From positions 5,758,313 through 5,822,312 of the forward strand of contig OX243824.1 in the NCBI GenBank assembly GCA_945859605.1: a DNA stretch of 64,000 nt. Direction: 5' to 3'. This stretch comes from Lumbricus rubellus. Its lineage: Eukaryota > Annelida > Clitellata > Crassiclitellata > Lumbricidae. Shown here piece by piece: positions 29,773-41,233 of the stretch. The stretch's first letter is position 1; each line of letters starts with the position of its first letter. Below the pieces are notes generated by a model. That model saw only the letters and a program-made list of their open reading frames with translations. It had not been told where the DNA came from and made no database searches. A program made the translations under genes and the position numbers.

Positions 29773-30431
29773 CAAGGACGTAACTAGGATTTTTCGTTTG
29801 GGGGCTTAAGCCTTAAGTATGACCAATGCTTAAAGTGATAAAGAAGAAGTGCCAGGACGTGTATTGTAATTGGTCGTGAGTGGCGGCGCCGAAGGCGCGA
29901 AGTTGCGAGTGCCGAAGGCACGAAGCCCGTCCCGATTAGGGGGTCTGGGGGAGCGTCGTAAGCTCCCCCAGCGGGTCTGGGGCTCCGCCCCAGCGACCAG
30001 CGCATTTTTGGCTGTGTCGACCTCAAATGAAGCCATTTTAAGGCTCTTGTTTGCCAGCTATTTGTGAACGGAAAAGTTGCGAAAATTGTAAGAATAAGTC
30101 GTTTTTCAGTGTCGCAAGGCTCAAGCTACCAGGATAACAATAAAAATAAAACTGCTACTGTAAAAGAGAAAGGTTTTGTCTTTACCGTAAGCTCCCCATC
30201 AGGGTCTGGGGCGGAGCCCCAGCGACCAGCGCATTTTTGGCTGTGTCGACCTCAAATGGAGCCATTTTTAGGCAGTCATGGCCGGTCGTGCGTAACTGCA
30301 TGTACGCCGTCCATGCGGTAGTCTATTTAAATTAGCCGTAAGCACACAGCGGCTTGATTTCATTTGGGGGGGCTTCAGCTTCGTTTGGGGGGGGCTTAAG
30401 CCCCCCAAGCCCAAGGCTAGTTACGTCACTG
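29773..30431. mobile_element. 659-bp hAT-like element
   Basis: 8-bp target duplication GTGGCCAA (29,765-29,772; 30,432-30,439). Ends CAAGGACGTAACTAGG and, inverted, CAGTGACGTAACTAG, a typical hAT-type terminus. GGCTTAAGCC-type subterminal palindromes occur at both ends. A GGGGC-rich piece with GTGTCGACCTCAAATG occurs twice inside. The related sequence at 35,455 (GTGGTGGCCAATCAGTGGC) is unoccupied. No transposase. Confidence 0.87.
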
Positions 30432-30714
30432 GTGGCCAATAGGTGTCGGGACACTGTACAGATTTAAAAATAAGTGCATGGACGCCGTCCATGACCGTCC
30501 TGCCACACTTTAGGTCTTGAATTCGTATCTACTGTACGTTGTATAAGTAGATAGCAAATCCAAGACAGCAAATAAAAGCAATTTACGTTACTTATAGTTT
30601 CAGATTACTTCTACTAAAAGGTGTCTAACAGATAACACGCTATAGCTTATATTTTTTTTTGCAGTGAAGGTCTGTAGCCTGTACGTACTGGTATAATTAT
30701 ATTTAATTACTAGG

Positions 30715-31050
30715 TCTTCATGACACAAATTATTTTCGTTTATATGGCGCCTCTTGAAGAATGGCCATTGTATTTTGTATAACAATTGCAATGTCTTGTA
30801 CTGCGTGGCATAGCTTGAGGGACGCTTCCTCTCCTTTCGTTTTTCCTGCTCCTTTTCTTCTTCTTCTGCTCCATCTTCTTCTCCTCATGCACATAAGCGA
30901 TGAACAGTAAAAGACCCATTGGTCATGTCCGGTCTCTTGAGGATCTTTGAACCAACCCATGCTATTTCCTTCATAGTAGCATTGGACACCCTTTAGATAT
31001 GCACTTAACGCATTTTAAATAGCGATCTAACTAGTCTCCAGCAAATTATA
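30715..31050. repeat. Interspersed repeat R1
   Basis: R1 copy, from ACACAAATTATTTTCGTTTA to CATTGGACACCCTTTAGATA and TTAACGCATTTTAAATAGCG. Its last part is an empty-site paralogue for the 488-bp TTAA element. Confidence 0.6.
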
Positions 31051-31055
31051 TTAAT

Positions 31056-31652
31056 CACTGCCGCATTTTTATGAAAATACACATGGAATTTGATCCAAGG
31101 GACATCCGCAACCAATAGCTGTCTCTAATAATTACTATAACATTTACTGCGCTATGAATATTCAACATTTACTGCGTTATGAATATTCATTAGGTCATCT
31201 GGCTTGCGTTAATTTGGTAAAATAAATAGCAAAAATCTGTTGTAATTTCTGTTAAACTCGATGAAACTGGGAAATGGCAGATTTCATGAAAACGTTGCCT
31301 GCAGAGTAAACATACAGTTGTCGCAATTCACTGGCGAATACGCTGACGTGGGAAGTACTTAGGTTATAAAGCAATCTCATTTTAATCTCCTGACCATGGC
31401 TGGTTAGTAATCCGTCAAATGAAGCGTTTATGCATGCATTACGATTACTCTTTGCACACCGAGTTATAGGCCTATGCTTCCTGAAGCGAATTTTTCCTAA
31501 AAACATGAAGTTTCGAAGCTTATTCGTCCTTTTTACTTCTGGCTAGATGCCTTACATGAATATTCATTAGGCAAATTCAAGCTTATTGTCTGATTGGTTG
31601 CGGGACTCCCTTGGATCAATTTCCATGTGTATTTTCATTAAATGCAGCACTG
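31056..31652. mobile_element. Fold-back element with about 60-bp inverted ends
   Basis: The left end (GCCGCATTTTTATGAAAATA, CACATGG, TTGATCCAAGGG, CCGCAACCAAT) is inverted at the right end (ATTGGTTGCGG, CCCTTGGATCAA, CCATGTGTATTTTCATTAAA). Host-like sequence continues on both sides, but I could not fix a target duplication. ATGAATATTCATTAGG occurs twice inside. An 84-codon minus-strand frame has no recognised domain. Confidence 0.7.
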
Positions 31653-31659
31653 TCAGTTA

Positions 31660-32100
31660 ATTGTCACTGAATAGGCCTATGGGTTGTGCACCTGACTGTA
31701 TTGGTATAACAATTGTTAAGTCATCATCATATACCAATTATCTTCATTTGGACTCGGACCTCTTTTGGACTACTCTTATCTGACTCAACGCAGCGCTCGT
31801 GAATAAGCTGGTGCCCCGCGCTTGGCTTTCAAGTGATGCTTTAGAAATTTGGGGTCTACAGTTACGTTGGAAGCAGCCCAGCCATTTACAGTCCGTGAAA
31901 CAGCATAGAGCATAATTATAGGCCTACTTGTTAATTATAGCAGATTTTTGCTCCGGCCGAAATTCACTTAAGAGATTCGGGCCGCTCCAGGCTGGATGGT
32001 GTTTGGACGGCTACATCTGTTAGGGTATTAATATGGCCTGCGCAAGAACCAATACAAAGATTTTTCTATCACTAGACTTATGTCCCGCGTCAAACTTATT
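31660..32100. other. Unassigned stretch
   Basis: It opens with host-like TGTGCACCTGACTGTAT, as after other R1 copies. From about 31,750 to 32,090 there is sequence I see nowhere else in the window, with no long frame and no recognisable motif. Confidence 0.5.
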
Positions 32101-32354
32101 GCAATCGATAAAGCGCTTTAAAGGTGTCGAAGTTCAAACATACGCTTGAAATTTTAATAGCAGTAGGCAGTGTTTAGCGACATCGAACAGTCTGTTGACC
32201 ATCGATAATGCATATAACTACATGTATATTGTCTTTCTGGATACATGATCCTATATCCATAATTATTGATGTTTTTAACGTTGCTGCTCTGCAAATAATC
32301 TTAGCAGAAGAACAAAGATGATGAGCACTCTAGCACTGATGAAGCTACGAGTAT

Positions 32355-32600
32355 GAAGTGCTAGCGACTTCATATTCTTAGCCTCGGCATATGATGGCGG
32401 GTTGCCAGCCGTCTCCCTCGCCGTCTCATCTCCCCACCGACAGTGTAGGTTGGTGCACTCTTCAATGCCGAGTTGGCTACGGGGGAGCAGGTGGAGCAGA
32501 AATATCGACAAAAAAATTTCGCCCGGGCGGGGATTTCACTTGCGACCTCTTGACTAAATGTCCAGCACGTTTACCACTGGAATACCGATCAACATATAAG
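32355..32600 (-). repeat. SINE family 3 copy, minus strand
   Basis: GCTAGCGACTTCATATTCTT to CCGACAGTGTAGG, then the diverged tRNA-like head complement. Confidence 0.65.
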
Positions 32601-32734
32601 GTGATGGATTTGTACGGCAGTGTTTACAGACCTAAGCACGACGAAGACGAATAGCGTCGTTCTCCAGGCTTGGGACTGGCTCTGCCATAAGTATGGCAGT
32701 GGCGGGTAAGCAAAAAAATAAAACGGCGCCTCTG

Positions 32735-32738
<4 letters not shown>

Positions 32739-32781
<43 letters not shown>
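32739..32781. repeat. (AT)n microsatellite
   Basis: AT run just left of the Helitron-like element. Confidence 0.95.
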
Positions 32782-32786
<5 letters not shown>

Positions 32787-32810
32787 ATATAATTTATTTA
32801 TTTAAATATA

Positions 32811-33808
32811 TCTATATAAATAAAAATGTAACTGCGTTCGCACGAATCTTTCTCCGCTAAGATCTTGGTAAGTCCTGGACCGATTCTTTTCAAAATTGCA
32901 GCAAAACGTTCCGTTCCAATAGGCGCGGGTTTGCATAATGGTTTTTTGCTAAAATCTTTTACAACAAAAAAACAACTTTCACTTCGATTCGACCGATTCC
33001 GAGTTCAAAATGCGCTATACAAGTCTTGCGGAACCACCGTTTTCAAACACGCCCGAATTGGGTCAAGGCATGCATAATTATTGACGGGTTCGATTTGAAC
33101 TCGGAATCGGTCGAAACCACCGTTTTCAAAGGCGCCCGAATTGGGTCAAGGCATGCATAATTTTTGACGGGTTGAATTTGAACTCGGAATCGTTCGAATC
33201 GAAGTGAAAGTGTTTTTTCTCAAGATTTTAGCAAAAAAGCAGTATGCAAACCCGCGCGTATTCGAACGGCAATTTTTAAATTTCCGACATCCTTCGTCCG
33301 AAAGATTCGTGCGTACCCAGTTACATTTTTATTTAGGCCCATATAGATATTCAACACATTCAATAGCGGCCCTGTTGCGTTCGCCTTTTCGCGTCGATGT
33401 CGAGGAGACACGAAGGAGGAGGAGGGAGCGGGACGAAGAGGGAGGCGAGGGAGCGGAGGAGAGGGATGGACGAGGGAGAGATGCAGGGAGGCAGAGGAAG
33501 GGACGGAGGGATTGGGACTGGGAAGGGGAGGAGGGTAGGGTCCAGGGGAGGTGGAAGGGAAAGGAAGGGGAAAGGGACGGGAGGAGGTAGAGGGGAGTTG
33601 AGGGGATTGGACGGGGAGGGGTGGGAAGAGGAGGAAAAGGGGAGGGGAGCGGAAGGGGAGGGGGAAGTGGGGGGACGGGAGGGGGAGGGGGAGGGGAGGG
33701 AGTGGGCGGGGAAGGAGGATGGTGAGGGGAAGGGGAGGTCGAATGGAGGTAGGGACGGGTGGTTGGATGCTCTTTTCAGCCACAGCAACGCGTGGCCGGG
33801 TTCAGCTA

Positions 33809-33809
<1 letters not shown>
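32811..33809 (+). mobile_element. Helitron-like non-autonomous element
   Basis: It starts 5'-TCTATATAAATAAAA after an A and ends ...GGGTTCAGCTAG before a T, the TC...CTRR rule with insertion between A and T. A hairpin, GCCAC (loop AGCAACGC) GTGGC, ends 8 nt before the CTAG, where Helitrons carry one. The left half holds inverted arms (GTAACTGCG..CGCACGAATCTTT and their inverse) and repeats of CGGAATCGGTCGAA. The right half is a purine-rich block. No Rep/helicase is encoded. Confidence 0.72.
33396..33765 (+). repeat. Polypurine G-rich block
   Basis: About 370 bp made almost only of G and A on the plus strand, with many GGGGA and GGAGGGG runs. Long frames on both strands (up to 199 codons, Gly/Arg/Glu or Pro/Ser rich) follow from composition and are not genes. 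Confidence 0.9.
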
Positions 33810-33857
<48 letters not shown>

Positions 33858-33866
33858 TATATATAT
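33810..33866. repeat. (AT)n microsatellite
   Basis: AT run directly right of the Helitron-like 3' end. Confidence 0.95.
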
Positions 33867-34049
33867 TTTAATAAATTATTGCACTTTCGATTTCTTATCG
33901 ACATTTAACTCATCCGGTGACAATCATGCAATGAATTTCAGTTGTTTACGTTGGCAACCTACAAGTAATTATTGCACAAAGAAACAACGATTTTAAGGTG
34001 TTTAAATAGATCATGGTATGCATAATAATTTATAGCAGTTTCAGTTTAA

Positions 34050-34140
34050 CGACACTGTGACTGTGATGACATCAATCAATATCGTGCTCTCATCTATTCA
34101 GGTCTTGCGATTGGCACTGGCAGAGTGCGAAGAGTGACGG
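34050..34140 (+). repeat. Interspersed repeat R2
   Basis: GTTTAACGACACTGTGACTG, TCATCTATTCAGGTCTTGCG and GGCACTGGCAGAGTGCG. Confidence 0.55.
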
Positions 34141-34149
34141 ATCACTTAC

Positions 34150-34370
34150 TATTCAGTGCGCATTCAAGATCAAGCCTACTCAGAAGCTCTCCAGACTACA
34201 GCGCGTTCACTGAAATGGAGTTTCACGCCTAAGCTCACGAGCAATTGTGGGCGAAGGACTTGTTAAGTATCCCATACTCGGCGTATTGAGGTGGATTCGA
34301 ATCTGGAACTCTCCGGCACCAATGACTTGAATTCCCCCCCCCCCCTACATCACAGTGCCCCTCTAGTAAT
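34150..34370 (-). repeat. SINE family 1 copy, minus strand
   Basis: GCGCATTCAAGATCAAG tail, body, and gattcgaatc near 34,293. A C run (34,335-34,346) interrupts the head. Confidence 0.7.
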
Positions 34371-34566
34371 AATTTTCATCTTTTGGGTAAGACAAAGGAT
34401 CGTAAAAATCATTTAAACTATTTGGATTGTGATAGCAAGGCCAAATAATTAATCTTCTGAGTAGGAATCCAAAAATAATGATCTCATCCAGTAAATTCAT
34501 TAAAAATGATTCAAGCCACAATCATCATCGCTTAGGAAAGGAGTGGACTACACTGACGTTTATTGC

Positions 34567-34798
34567 GGGGCGCGGTGGTGTAGTGGTGGCGTCGTTGCCT
34601 TGAAGCCGGAAGGTTCGAGGTTCGAATCCACCTCGCAGCGTAAGCACCTTGAGCAAGTACATTTGTACTTCACTCACAGTTGCTCAGCGCTTTGGCGTAA
34701 AACTCTGATGCAGTGTCCGCTCTGCATTCGGGAGCGCCTCTGAGTAGTGAAAGCTTGAAGGGGCGCTATAACAAGTGCACATACATACAAACAAACAT
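34567..34798 (+). repeat. SINE family 1, full-length plus-strand copy
   Basis: Head GGGGCGCGGTGGTGTAGTGG and box B GGTTCGAATCC, body, tail GGGAGCGCCTCTGAGTAG and CTTGAAGGGGCGCTATAAC, then CATACATACAAACAAACATA. It is nearly the same as 2,271-2,494, so it is young. Confidence 0.85.
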
Positions 34799-35084
34799 AC
34801 GGTCCTCGGCCAGGCGACTTTGAATCAGCCTTTGACATTCTTTTAACTGTTGCATTGGACACCTTTAAAATATTTCCTTACTACGTTTTAAAACCAAACC
34901 AACTTGTTCGGTTGCTATTTTTTACGGTTCAAAAATTATTGAGTGCATAGACCGTACAGTGACTGTTGGTACAAGGTTCATGCAGTGATGGTACGAGAAT
35001 TGGCCAACAGCTGTCGTAGGCCGAGGCTGAGAAATATGAAGTCGCCTGTTGCTTAACAATGGCTGCGTCGCCTATTCAGAACGG

Positions 35085-35200
35085 TGGCCTATTGCATGGT
35101 TAGAGCCTTCCAATTGTAGCACATGTAGCACGTGTATGATCCTTCTCATCTGAGACTGTTATTGCGTTCGATCCCTTGAGCAAGTCCTTCACTGTCAAAG
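35085..35200 (+). repeat. SINE family 2 copy
   Basis: GGTGGCCTATTGCATGG, TTAGAGCCTTCC, a weak B box, TGCGTTCGATCCCTTGAGC. Confidence 0.6.
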
Positions 35201-35215
35201 CCACTGATGTTCTGC

Positions 35216-35216
35216 C

Positions 35217-35300
<84 letters not shown>
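35216..35300. repeat. (AT)n microsatellite
   Basis: AT run of about 85 bp, inserted or expanded in TTCTGCCGTATAT.ATG.AACTTC, which elsewhere (4,848) has only ATATAT. Confidence 0.95.
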
Positions 35301-35304
<4 letters not shown>

Positions 35305-36295
35305 GAACTTCCAAGCTTTTGATGGAAAAGCATCATATAGGCTATATGTAGCGGTCTCGCTATCTTATCCAGTGCTTAAAGTGCAGAAAAAGAATTGCCT
35401 GGACGCTCCTTACCTTTCCAAAAAAGTGCAAGTACGCCCCTTATATTTTCATGTTGTGGTGGCCAATCAGTGGCAGGACAGCGTTCAGATTTTAAAATAA
35501 GTGCATGGACGCCGTCCATGACCGTCTTGCCACACTGTAGGTCTTGAATTCGTATCTACTGTGCGTTGTATAAGTAGTTAGCAAATCCAAGACAGCAAAT
35601 AAAAGCAAATGACGTTACTTATAGTTTCATATTACTTCTACTAAAAGGTGTCTAACAGATAACACGCTATAGCTTATATTTTTTTTCGTATTGAAGGTCT
35701 GTGGCCTGTACGTACTGGTATATTTATATATATTTTATTAGGTCTTCACGACACAAATTAATTTCATTTACATAGCGCCTCCTAAAGAATGGCCATTGTA
35801 CTTGTATTACAATTGCATTGTATTACTGCGTGGCATAGTTTGAAAGACTCTCCTTTCGTTTTTCCTGCTCCTGTTATTGTTCTTCTGCTCCATCTTCTTC
35901 TCCTCATGCACATAATGATAAACAGCAAGAGACCTCTTGATCATGTCCGGTCCATTGGTGACCTTTGAACCAGCCCATGCTATGTATTTCATATAGCATT
36001 GGACACCCTTTAGATATGCGCTTAATGCATTTTAAAAAGCAATCTAACTTCAGAAATTAAATATACATTGCTTGTGACTAAATGTGGGTTGTGCACCTGA
36101 CTGTATGTAATACTAGGTATATTAGTGTAATAATTGCTATAGCCTTCATCATATACCAATTATCTTCAATTGCCTCAACAATTATTCGTTTAAAATAAAC
36201 TATAGAATTAAAAACAGATTTGATATTGTCTCGTACCTTAGGCAAATGAATCCGCAAAACTGAACCTGCGGTTGGCGCACGGCCCCGAAGCCATA

Positions 36296-36304
36296 CTTAA
36301 AATC
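36296..36304. other. Paralogous empty site of MULE-1
   Basis: CTTAAAATC occurs once and continues into TTAATGTGGCACTC, as it does to the right of MULE-1. Confidence 0.92.
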
Positions 36305-36979
36305 TTAATGTGGCACTCTTTTTTGCCCATGCATGATGTAGGCTACTTTAACATACAAGACACAAGCTAACGCGCGCACATACCCACACCTACATGCACA
36401 AATACTTTTCGCTAGAGTTCGCTGCATGGAGTATAGAAAATTCTATCGAACTGGCAGTCCAAGAGTATAAATAACTAAACGTATGAGCCGCGTCAGCTTT
36501 ATTGCAATGAAAAAAGCGCTTTAAAGGTGTCGAACACACGCTTAAAATTCTAATAGCAGTATACAGTGTTTAGCGACATCTAACAGCGTGTTGACCATTG
36601 ATAATGCATATAATTATATTTTCTTTTTGGATACATGATCCTATATCCACATTGTTGTTTTTAACGTTGCAGTTTTGCAAAGACTTTCAGCAGAAGAAGA
36701 AAGAAGATGAGCCCTGATGAACGGTGTTTCTTCGGGGGGAAGAATTAAAAATATGACGACCGTTTTTTAGTCGTCGGAAATGGTTGTTCCTACCATTTTT
36801 CGCCTAATTTCATGTTTTTTCATTATGTGGTAGTAAATGCATTCTAGTATTTTTCACATTTTTCATTTCGGTGAGTGTTTTATGGTTTTATTTTATGGTT
36901 TTTACATCATGTGCTAGTAAATGCGTTATTTTATTTCTCACATTTTCAATGGGGGGGGGGGGGGGGGTTGGTGGTGTTC

Positions 36980-37310
36980 AAACACCCAAAACACCCCGCT
37001 AGCTACGGCATTGCCGAAACAGATTCACCCTCCCCCCGGGTGGACTTTTTCCAGAATAAATTCGACCCCGGAGAGTGTATTGCCAAATAAAGTATACAGA
37101 GGAGAGAATATTTTCTCCGTCCACGAAATAAAGTCTCCCAGCACGTTCAGCGTGAAGTTAAACCGTTAGTCTACGGTGCTAAATTATTTTACAAGAAAAT
37201 ATATATTATACTTTTACATCAGAAAATTTCTTCCAATACGGAGTTTCAGTCACAGGGAACTCCTTTTCGGGGGAGATTTTGTATAGGGCGGGGCAACTTC
37301 ATATCGTGAC
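36980..37310. repeat. Interspersed repeat R3
   Basis: Close match to 14,150-14,475, with small differences that shift the reading frame, against coding use. Confidence 0.6.
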
Positions 37311-37509
37311 ACCGGCGTATAAGTAATAAATTGCGTAATTTGCAAACTGCAATTATTTATTGCACGCTAAACCAACAATTTTAAGGTGTCTAAAGAGATC
37401 CTGCTATATTGCGTTTTATTTTCAGTGTGAGATCATTAGCTTCGCCCTCCTCCATTGTCCATGTTTGGGACTGGCACTGTGAGAGCGCAAACGGTGGCGG
37501 AGCAATTGC

Positions 37510-37716
37510 TATATAGCGCTCCTTCAAGATCAAGATCACTACTCAGAGGCGCTCCCGACTACAGCGCGGACACTGAAACTGAGCTTCACGCCAAAACGTA
37601 TGAGTAATTGCAAATGAAGGACTTGCCCAAGGTCCCTACGAGGCGGCTTGAGGTGGATTCGAATCTGCTACCCTCCGGCTGCAAGGCAACGAACATACCA
37701 ACTACACCACCGCGAA
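37510..37716 (-). repeat. SINE family 1 copy, minus strand (complete version of 1-199)
   Basis: The full tail GCGCTCCTTCAAG is visible here because this copy is not cut by the window edge. Confidence 0.8.
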
Positions 37717-37924
37717 TGGTATGAGATGTACTACGAACTGTGAGGCGTCTGTCTGCTACACTGGAGCCTCTGACGAATCTTTATGGTTCTAAAATGAGTA
37801 CATCGACCGCACACTGTTAGTGTGCAGTTCGTGCAACAACGGTCAGAGAATATAGGCCAACAGCTGTCGTCCGCCGAGGCTGAGAAATATTAAGTCGCCT
37901 GATAGCTTAACAATGGCTGTGTCG

Positions 37925-38032
37925 GCCATTTAGCCTATTGATTAGAGCGGTCCCATTGTAGCCCAGGTTCGAACCTTCTCCTCTGTTACTGCGTCCGATC
38001 TCTTGATCAAGTCCTTCACTCTCAGTTTTAGT
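37925..38032 (+). repeat. SINE family 2 copy (duplicate of 408-515)
   Basis: Identical by eye to the left copy. Confidence 0.65.
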
Positions 38033-38273
38033 CTACTCAAAGCAACTGATGTTCTGACGTATAATATGCGAACTTCTCAGATCTGGAATGATGGTAAAAC
38101 ATAATATGAAACGGTATCGCAATCGATCTGCTGTTACAGTTGAATAATAAATTCACAAGAGGACAAATAAGTGCATTTCACAGCAGTTCTTATAGTTTTA
38201 TGATATACTGATTAAAAGGTGTTTAACTGAGTAAAAAATATTTCATTCCAGTGTATGTATACATGAAATTATT

Positions 38274-38622
38274 AGGACTTCGTCATACAAATTATCTTCA
38301 TTTTAATGGCGCATCTTGAAGAATAATTATTGTACTTTATTAATATTGCATTGTATTGTACTGCATGGCATAGTTTGAGGGACATTTCATCTCCTTCTGC
38401 TTTTCCTACTCTTGTTATTCTTCTTCTTCTAAATCTTCTTCTCCCCATGCATTCATGTACATACATGTAAGAGATGAGCGGCATACGGCTTCTCTTGGTC
38501 ATGTGCGGTCCCTGGGGTCAATTGGTGACCTTTGAACCAGCCCTTGCTATGTCCTTCATAGCAGCATTGGACACCCTTTAGATTTGCGTTTAATGCATTT
38601 TAAATGGCGATCTTCAGCAAAT
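38274..38622. repeat. Interspersed repeat R1 (duplicate of 757-1,105)
   Basis: Identical by eye to the left copy. Confidence 0.6.
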
Positions 38623-38826
38623 TATATCAAATATTGCTGGTGACTGAATATAGATTATGCACATGACTGTTACTGCAGGCAGTGTTTAAAGTGTAAGAGA
38701 TTAAGTGCCTGAACGTTCTTTAACTTTCCAGTCTGTGCTGGAGAAATAAGTGGCAGGACGGCGTTCAGATTTGAAAAGAAGTGCGTGGACACCATGTGAT
38801 AGTGCAAACGGAGCAATTGCTATATA

Positions 38827-39022
38827 ACGCTCCTTCAAGATCAAGATCGCTACTCAGAGGCGCTCCCGACTACAGCGCGGACACTGAAACGGAGCTTTAG
38901 GCCGAAACGCATGAGCAATTTGCAAGCGAAGGACTTGCTCGTGGTCCATACGCGGCGGTTTGAGGTGGATTCGAACCTGCAATCCTCTGTCTCCAATGTA
39001 CCGAGCATTGTTCAGTGCCTGC
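38827..39022 (-). repeat. SINE family 1 (duplicate of 1,310-1,505)
   Basis: Identical by eye to the left copy. Confidence 0.7.
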
Positions 39023-39685
39023 AGAAGCATCCGTGTAACCCCTAAAGTACCGAGGTTGGGCTAAGCATATAGCATGTTGCAAACAGTATCATACTGCGCT
39101 AGCAGCAATATGCCAGTATAGTCACAAAGACGGAATTGTTTATCTATATTCAGGGTATAGGGATTGTATATGCAGCAGCCACTAAATTATCAAATTTTGA
39201 GCCATGTGCTTAATATAGGTGCGAATAATTATGATATCTGTTTATATGTTCTAATGATAAAAGTTGTAAAATTTCAGGATTGTCGTGTACTTTTATTTAC
39301 TTCTTTACGAAATGTGCATGCAACTTAGTCGCGTCATTTATATTTCAATTGATAAACCGATTTAAAGGTGTCGAACACATGCTTAATATTTCTTCTTCTT
39401 CTTGCCAAATCTAATGGCGAGTTGACCATCGATAATGCATATTCTCATTCAGGATACAATCATTATTCTAAATTCCGAATGTTTTAATAGTTGCTGTTCT
39501 GCAAAGAATCTCAGTGGAAGAACAAAGAAGGCGAAGAGTCAAGCCCTGATGATGCAAAAGTATGAAGTGCTAGCGACTTCATATTCCTAGCCTCGGCATA
39601 TTATAAAGTGGGTGGTCAGTCGTCTCCCTCGCCGTCTCATCTCCCCACCGACATTATAGGTTGGTGTACTCTTCATAATACCCGC

Positions 39686-39686
<1 letters not shown>

Positions 39687-39750
<64 letters not shown>
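39687..39750. repeat. (AT)n microsatellite (counterpart of 2,170-2,242)
   Basis: 9 bp shorter than the left copy, with an AATAT interruption. Confidence 0.95.
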
Positions 39751-39753
<3 letters not shown>

Positions 39754-39778
39754 TATCGATTTTTTACGGACATCTTGT

Positions 39779-40002
39779 GGGGCGCGGTGGTGTAGTGGTG
39801 GCGTCGTTGCCATGGAACCGGAAGGTTCGAGGTTCGAATCCACCTCGCCGCGTAAGGACCTTGAGCAAGTCCTTTACTCGCAGTTGCTCAGCGCTTCGGC
39901 ATGAAACTCCGCGCTCTTCATTCTGGAGCGCCTCTGAGTAGCGGTTGAGAGCTTGAAGAGGCGCTTTAACAAGTGCGCATACATACAAACAAACAAACAA
40001 AC
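39779..40002 (+). repeat. SINE family 1, plus strand (duplicate of 2,271-2,494)
   Basis: Identical boxes, body, tail and flanking target duplication. Confidence 0.85.
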
Positions 40003-40195
40003 ATATATATATATATATATATATATATCACTATTGATTTCTTACGGACATCTAGCCCTGGATTTAAGGTATGAATTGTGGCGTAAGCAAGATTTTGGTT
40101 GCTCACCTATGGAATTACGATTAATTATCGGTTGATGAAGCATGGATTTTAAGGTGTGTTAGATTCTAATAATAATAATTGTGCTCAGAAGTGTT

Positions 40196-40403
40196 AGCGA
40201 CTTCATATTCTTAGCCTCGGCATACTAGGGCGGGTCGCCAGTCGTTTCCCTCGCCGTCTCGTCTCCCCACCGACAGTGTATAGGTCGGTGTACTTTTCAT
40301 AACCGAGTTGGCAAGGGGGCTCATGTGAAGCAGAATTTCTGTCCTGGCTGAGATTTGAACCCCAACCTCTCGTTTGACGACCATTGGACCACCAAGCAAC
40401 CTA
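40196..40403 (-). repeat. SINE family 3 (duplicate of 2,688-2,895)
   Basis: Identical by eye to the left copy. Confidence 0.7.
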
Positions 40404-40634
40404 AGATGATCACTTATCAAGCTGCTTGGTAAAGACATTAGCAGAGCGAAGACGATTAGCATCGGCCTCCGTGCTTGAGACTGGAGCTGCCATGGGTATG
40501 GCAGTGGCGGGGTAAGCAAGGGAAAAAACTACGCCTTCTGTTAACATTATATATATATATATATATTTTTTATATATATATAATATATATAATGTAGATA
40601 TATATATTTGTGTGTAGATATATAAAAACATATA

Positions 40635-40682
<48 letters not shown>

Positions 40683-40910
40683 TCACTATCGATTTCTTAC
40701 GGACATCTAGCCCTGGATTTAAGGTATGAATTTTCGAAAGTCGAGAATTAAGTTGCTCGCATTAGGAATCACGATTAATTATTGGTTGATGAAACAACGA
40801 TTTTAAGGTGTTTATGGAGATCCTAATAATTATGCTCAGTTTATACTCAGAGCCATCACACGATCAGTATCTCCTTCTGTCTTTATAGTTAATTCTTTTG
40901 ACTGTTCATC

Positions 40911-41121
40911 CTAGACTACTGCAACTCACTTCTCCTGGGGTTTCCGAGGCAACATCTTTCTTCCCTTCAATTGATCTTAAATGCTTCAGATAGACTCACA
41001 GCTCGATTCCCTTGTTTTGCGTATATTCATATGCTTGAAGTATAATTGTACTCGCTACCTATCACTTCACGCATTCGCTGCAAGATTCTCTGTCTGGTCT
41101 TCAAGACACAGCCTGGAACCG
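40911..41121 (+). pseudogene. LINE RT fragment (duplicate of 3,403-3,613)
   Basis: Same LDYCNSLLLGF and LPITSRIRCKILCLVFKT pieces with the same frame breaks. Confidence 0.75.
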
Positions 41122-41127
41122 CTGGAC

Positions 41128-41233
41128 CGCTTTAGACCGTTAGAGCGTTCTCATTGTAACACAGGTTCGATCCTCATCTGAATCGGTTTATGCGTCCAAT
41201 CCCTTCAGCAAGTCCTTCGTTTTCAATAATACT
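41128..41233 (+). repeat. SINE family 2 (duplicate of 3,620-3,725)
   Basis: Identical by eye to the left copy. Confidence 0.6.

Larger units (their letters stand above)
35750..37510. repeat. Diverged paralogue of 11,000-14,680 lacking MULE-1
   Basis: Same order: R1, the GTTGGCGCACGGCCCCG..CCAT[AG]CTTAAAATC site, TGCCCATGCATGATGTAGGC, the GCGCTTTAAAGGTGTC unit (once), the GACGACCGTTTTTTAGTC block, R3, R2, SINE1. MULE-1, the 168-bp LINE insertion and the second tandem unit are absent. It joins directly to the right copy of the large duplication. Confidence 0.88.

Noticed and set aside
31252..31506. 84-codon minus-strand frame in the 31-kb fold-back element
   Set aside because: No recognisable motif and no support beyond being open.
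33220..33996. Open frames of 128-199 codons, Gly/Arg/Glu-rich on plus and Pro/Ser-rich on minus
   Set aside because: They are by-products of the polypurine block; overlapping in several frames and without family motifs.
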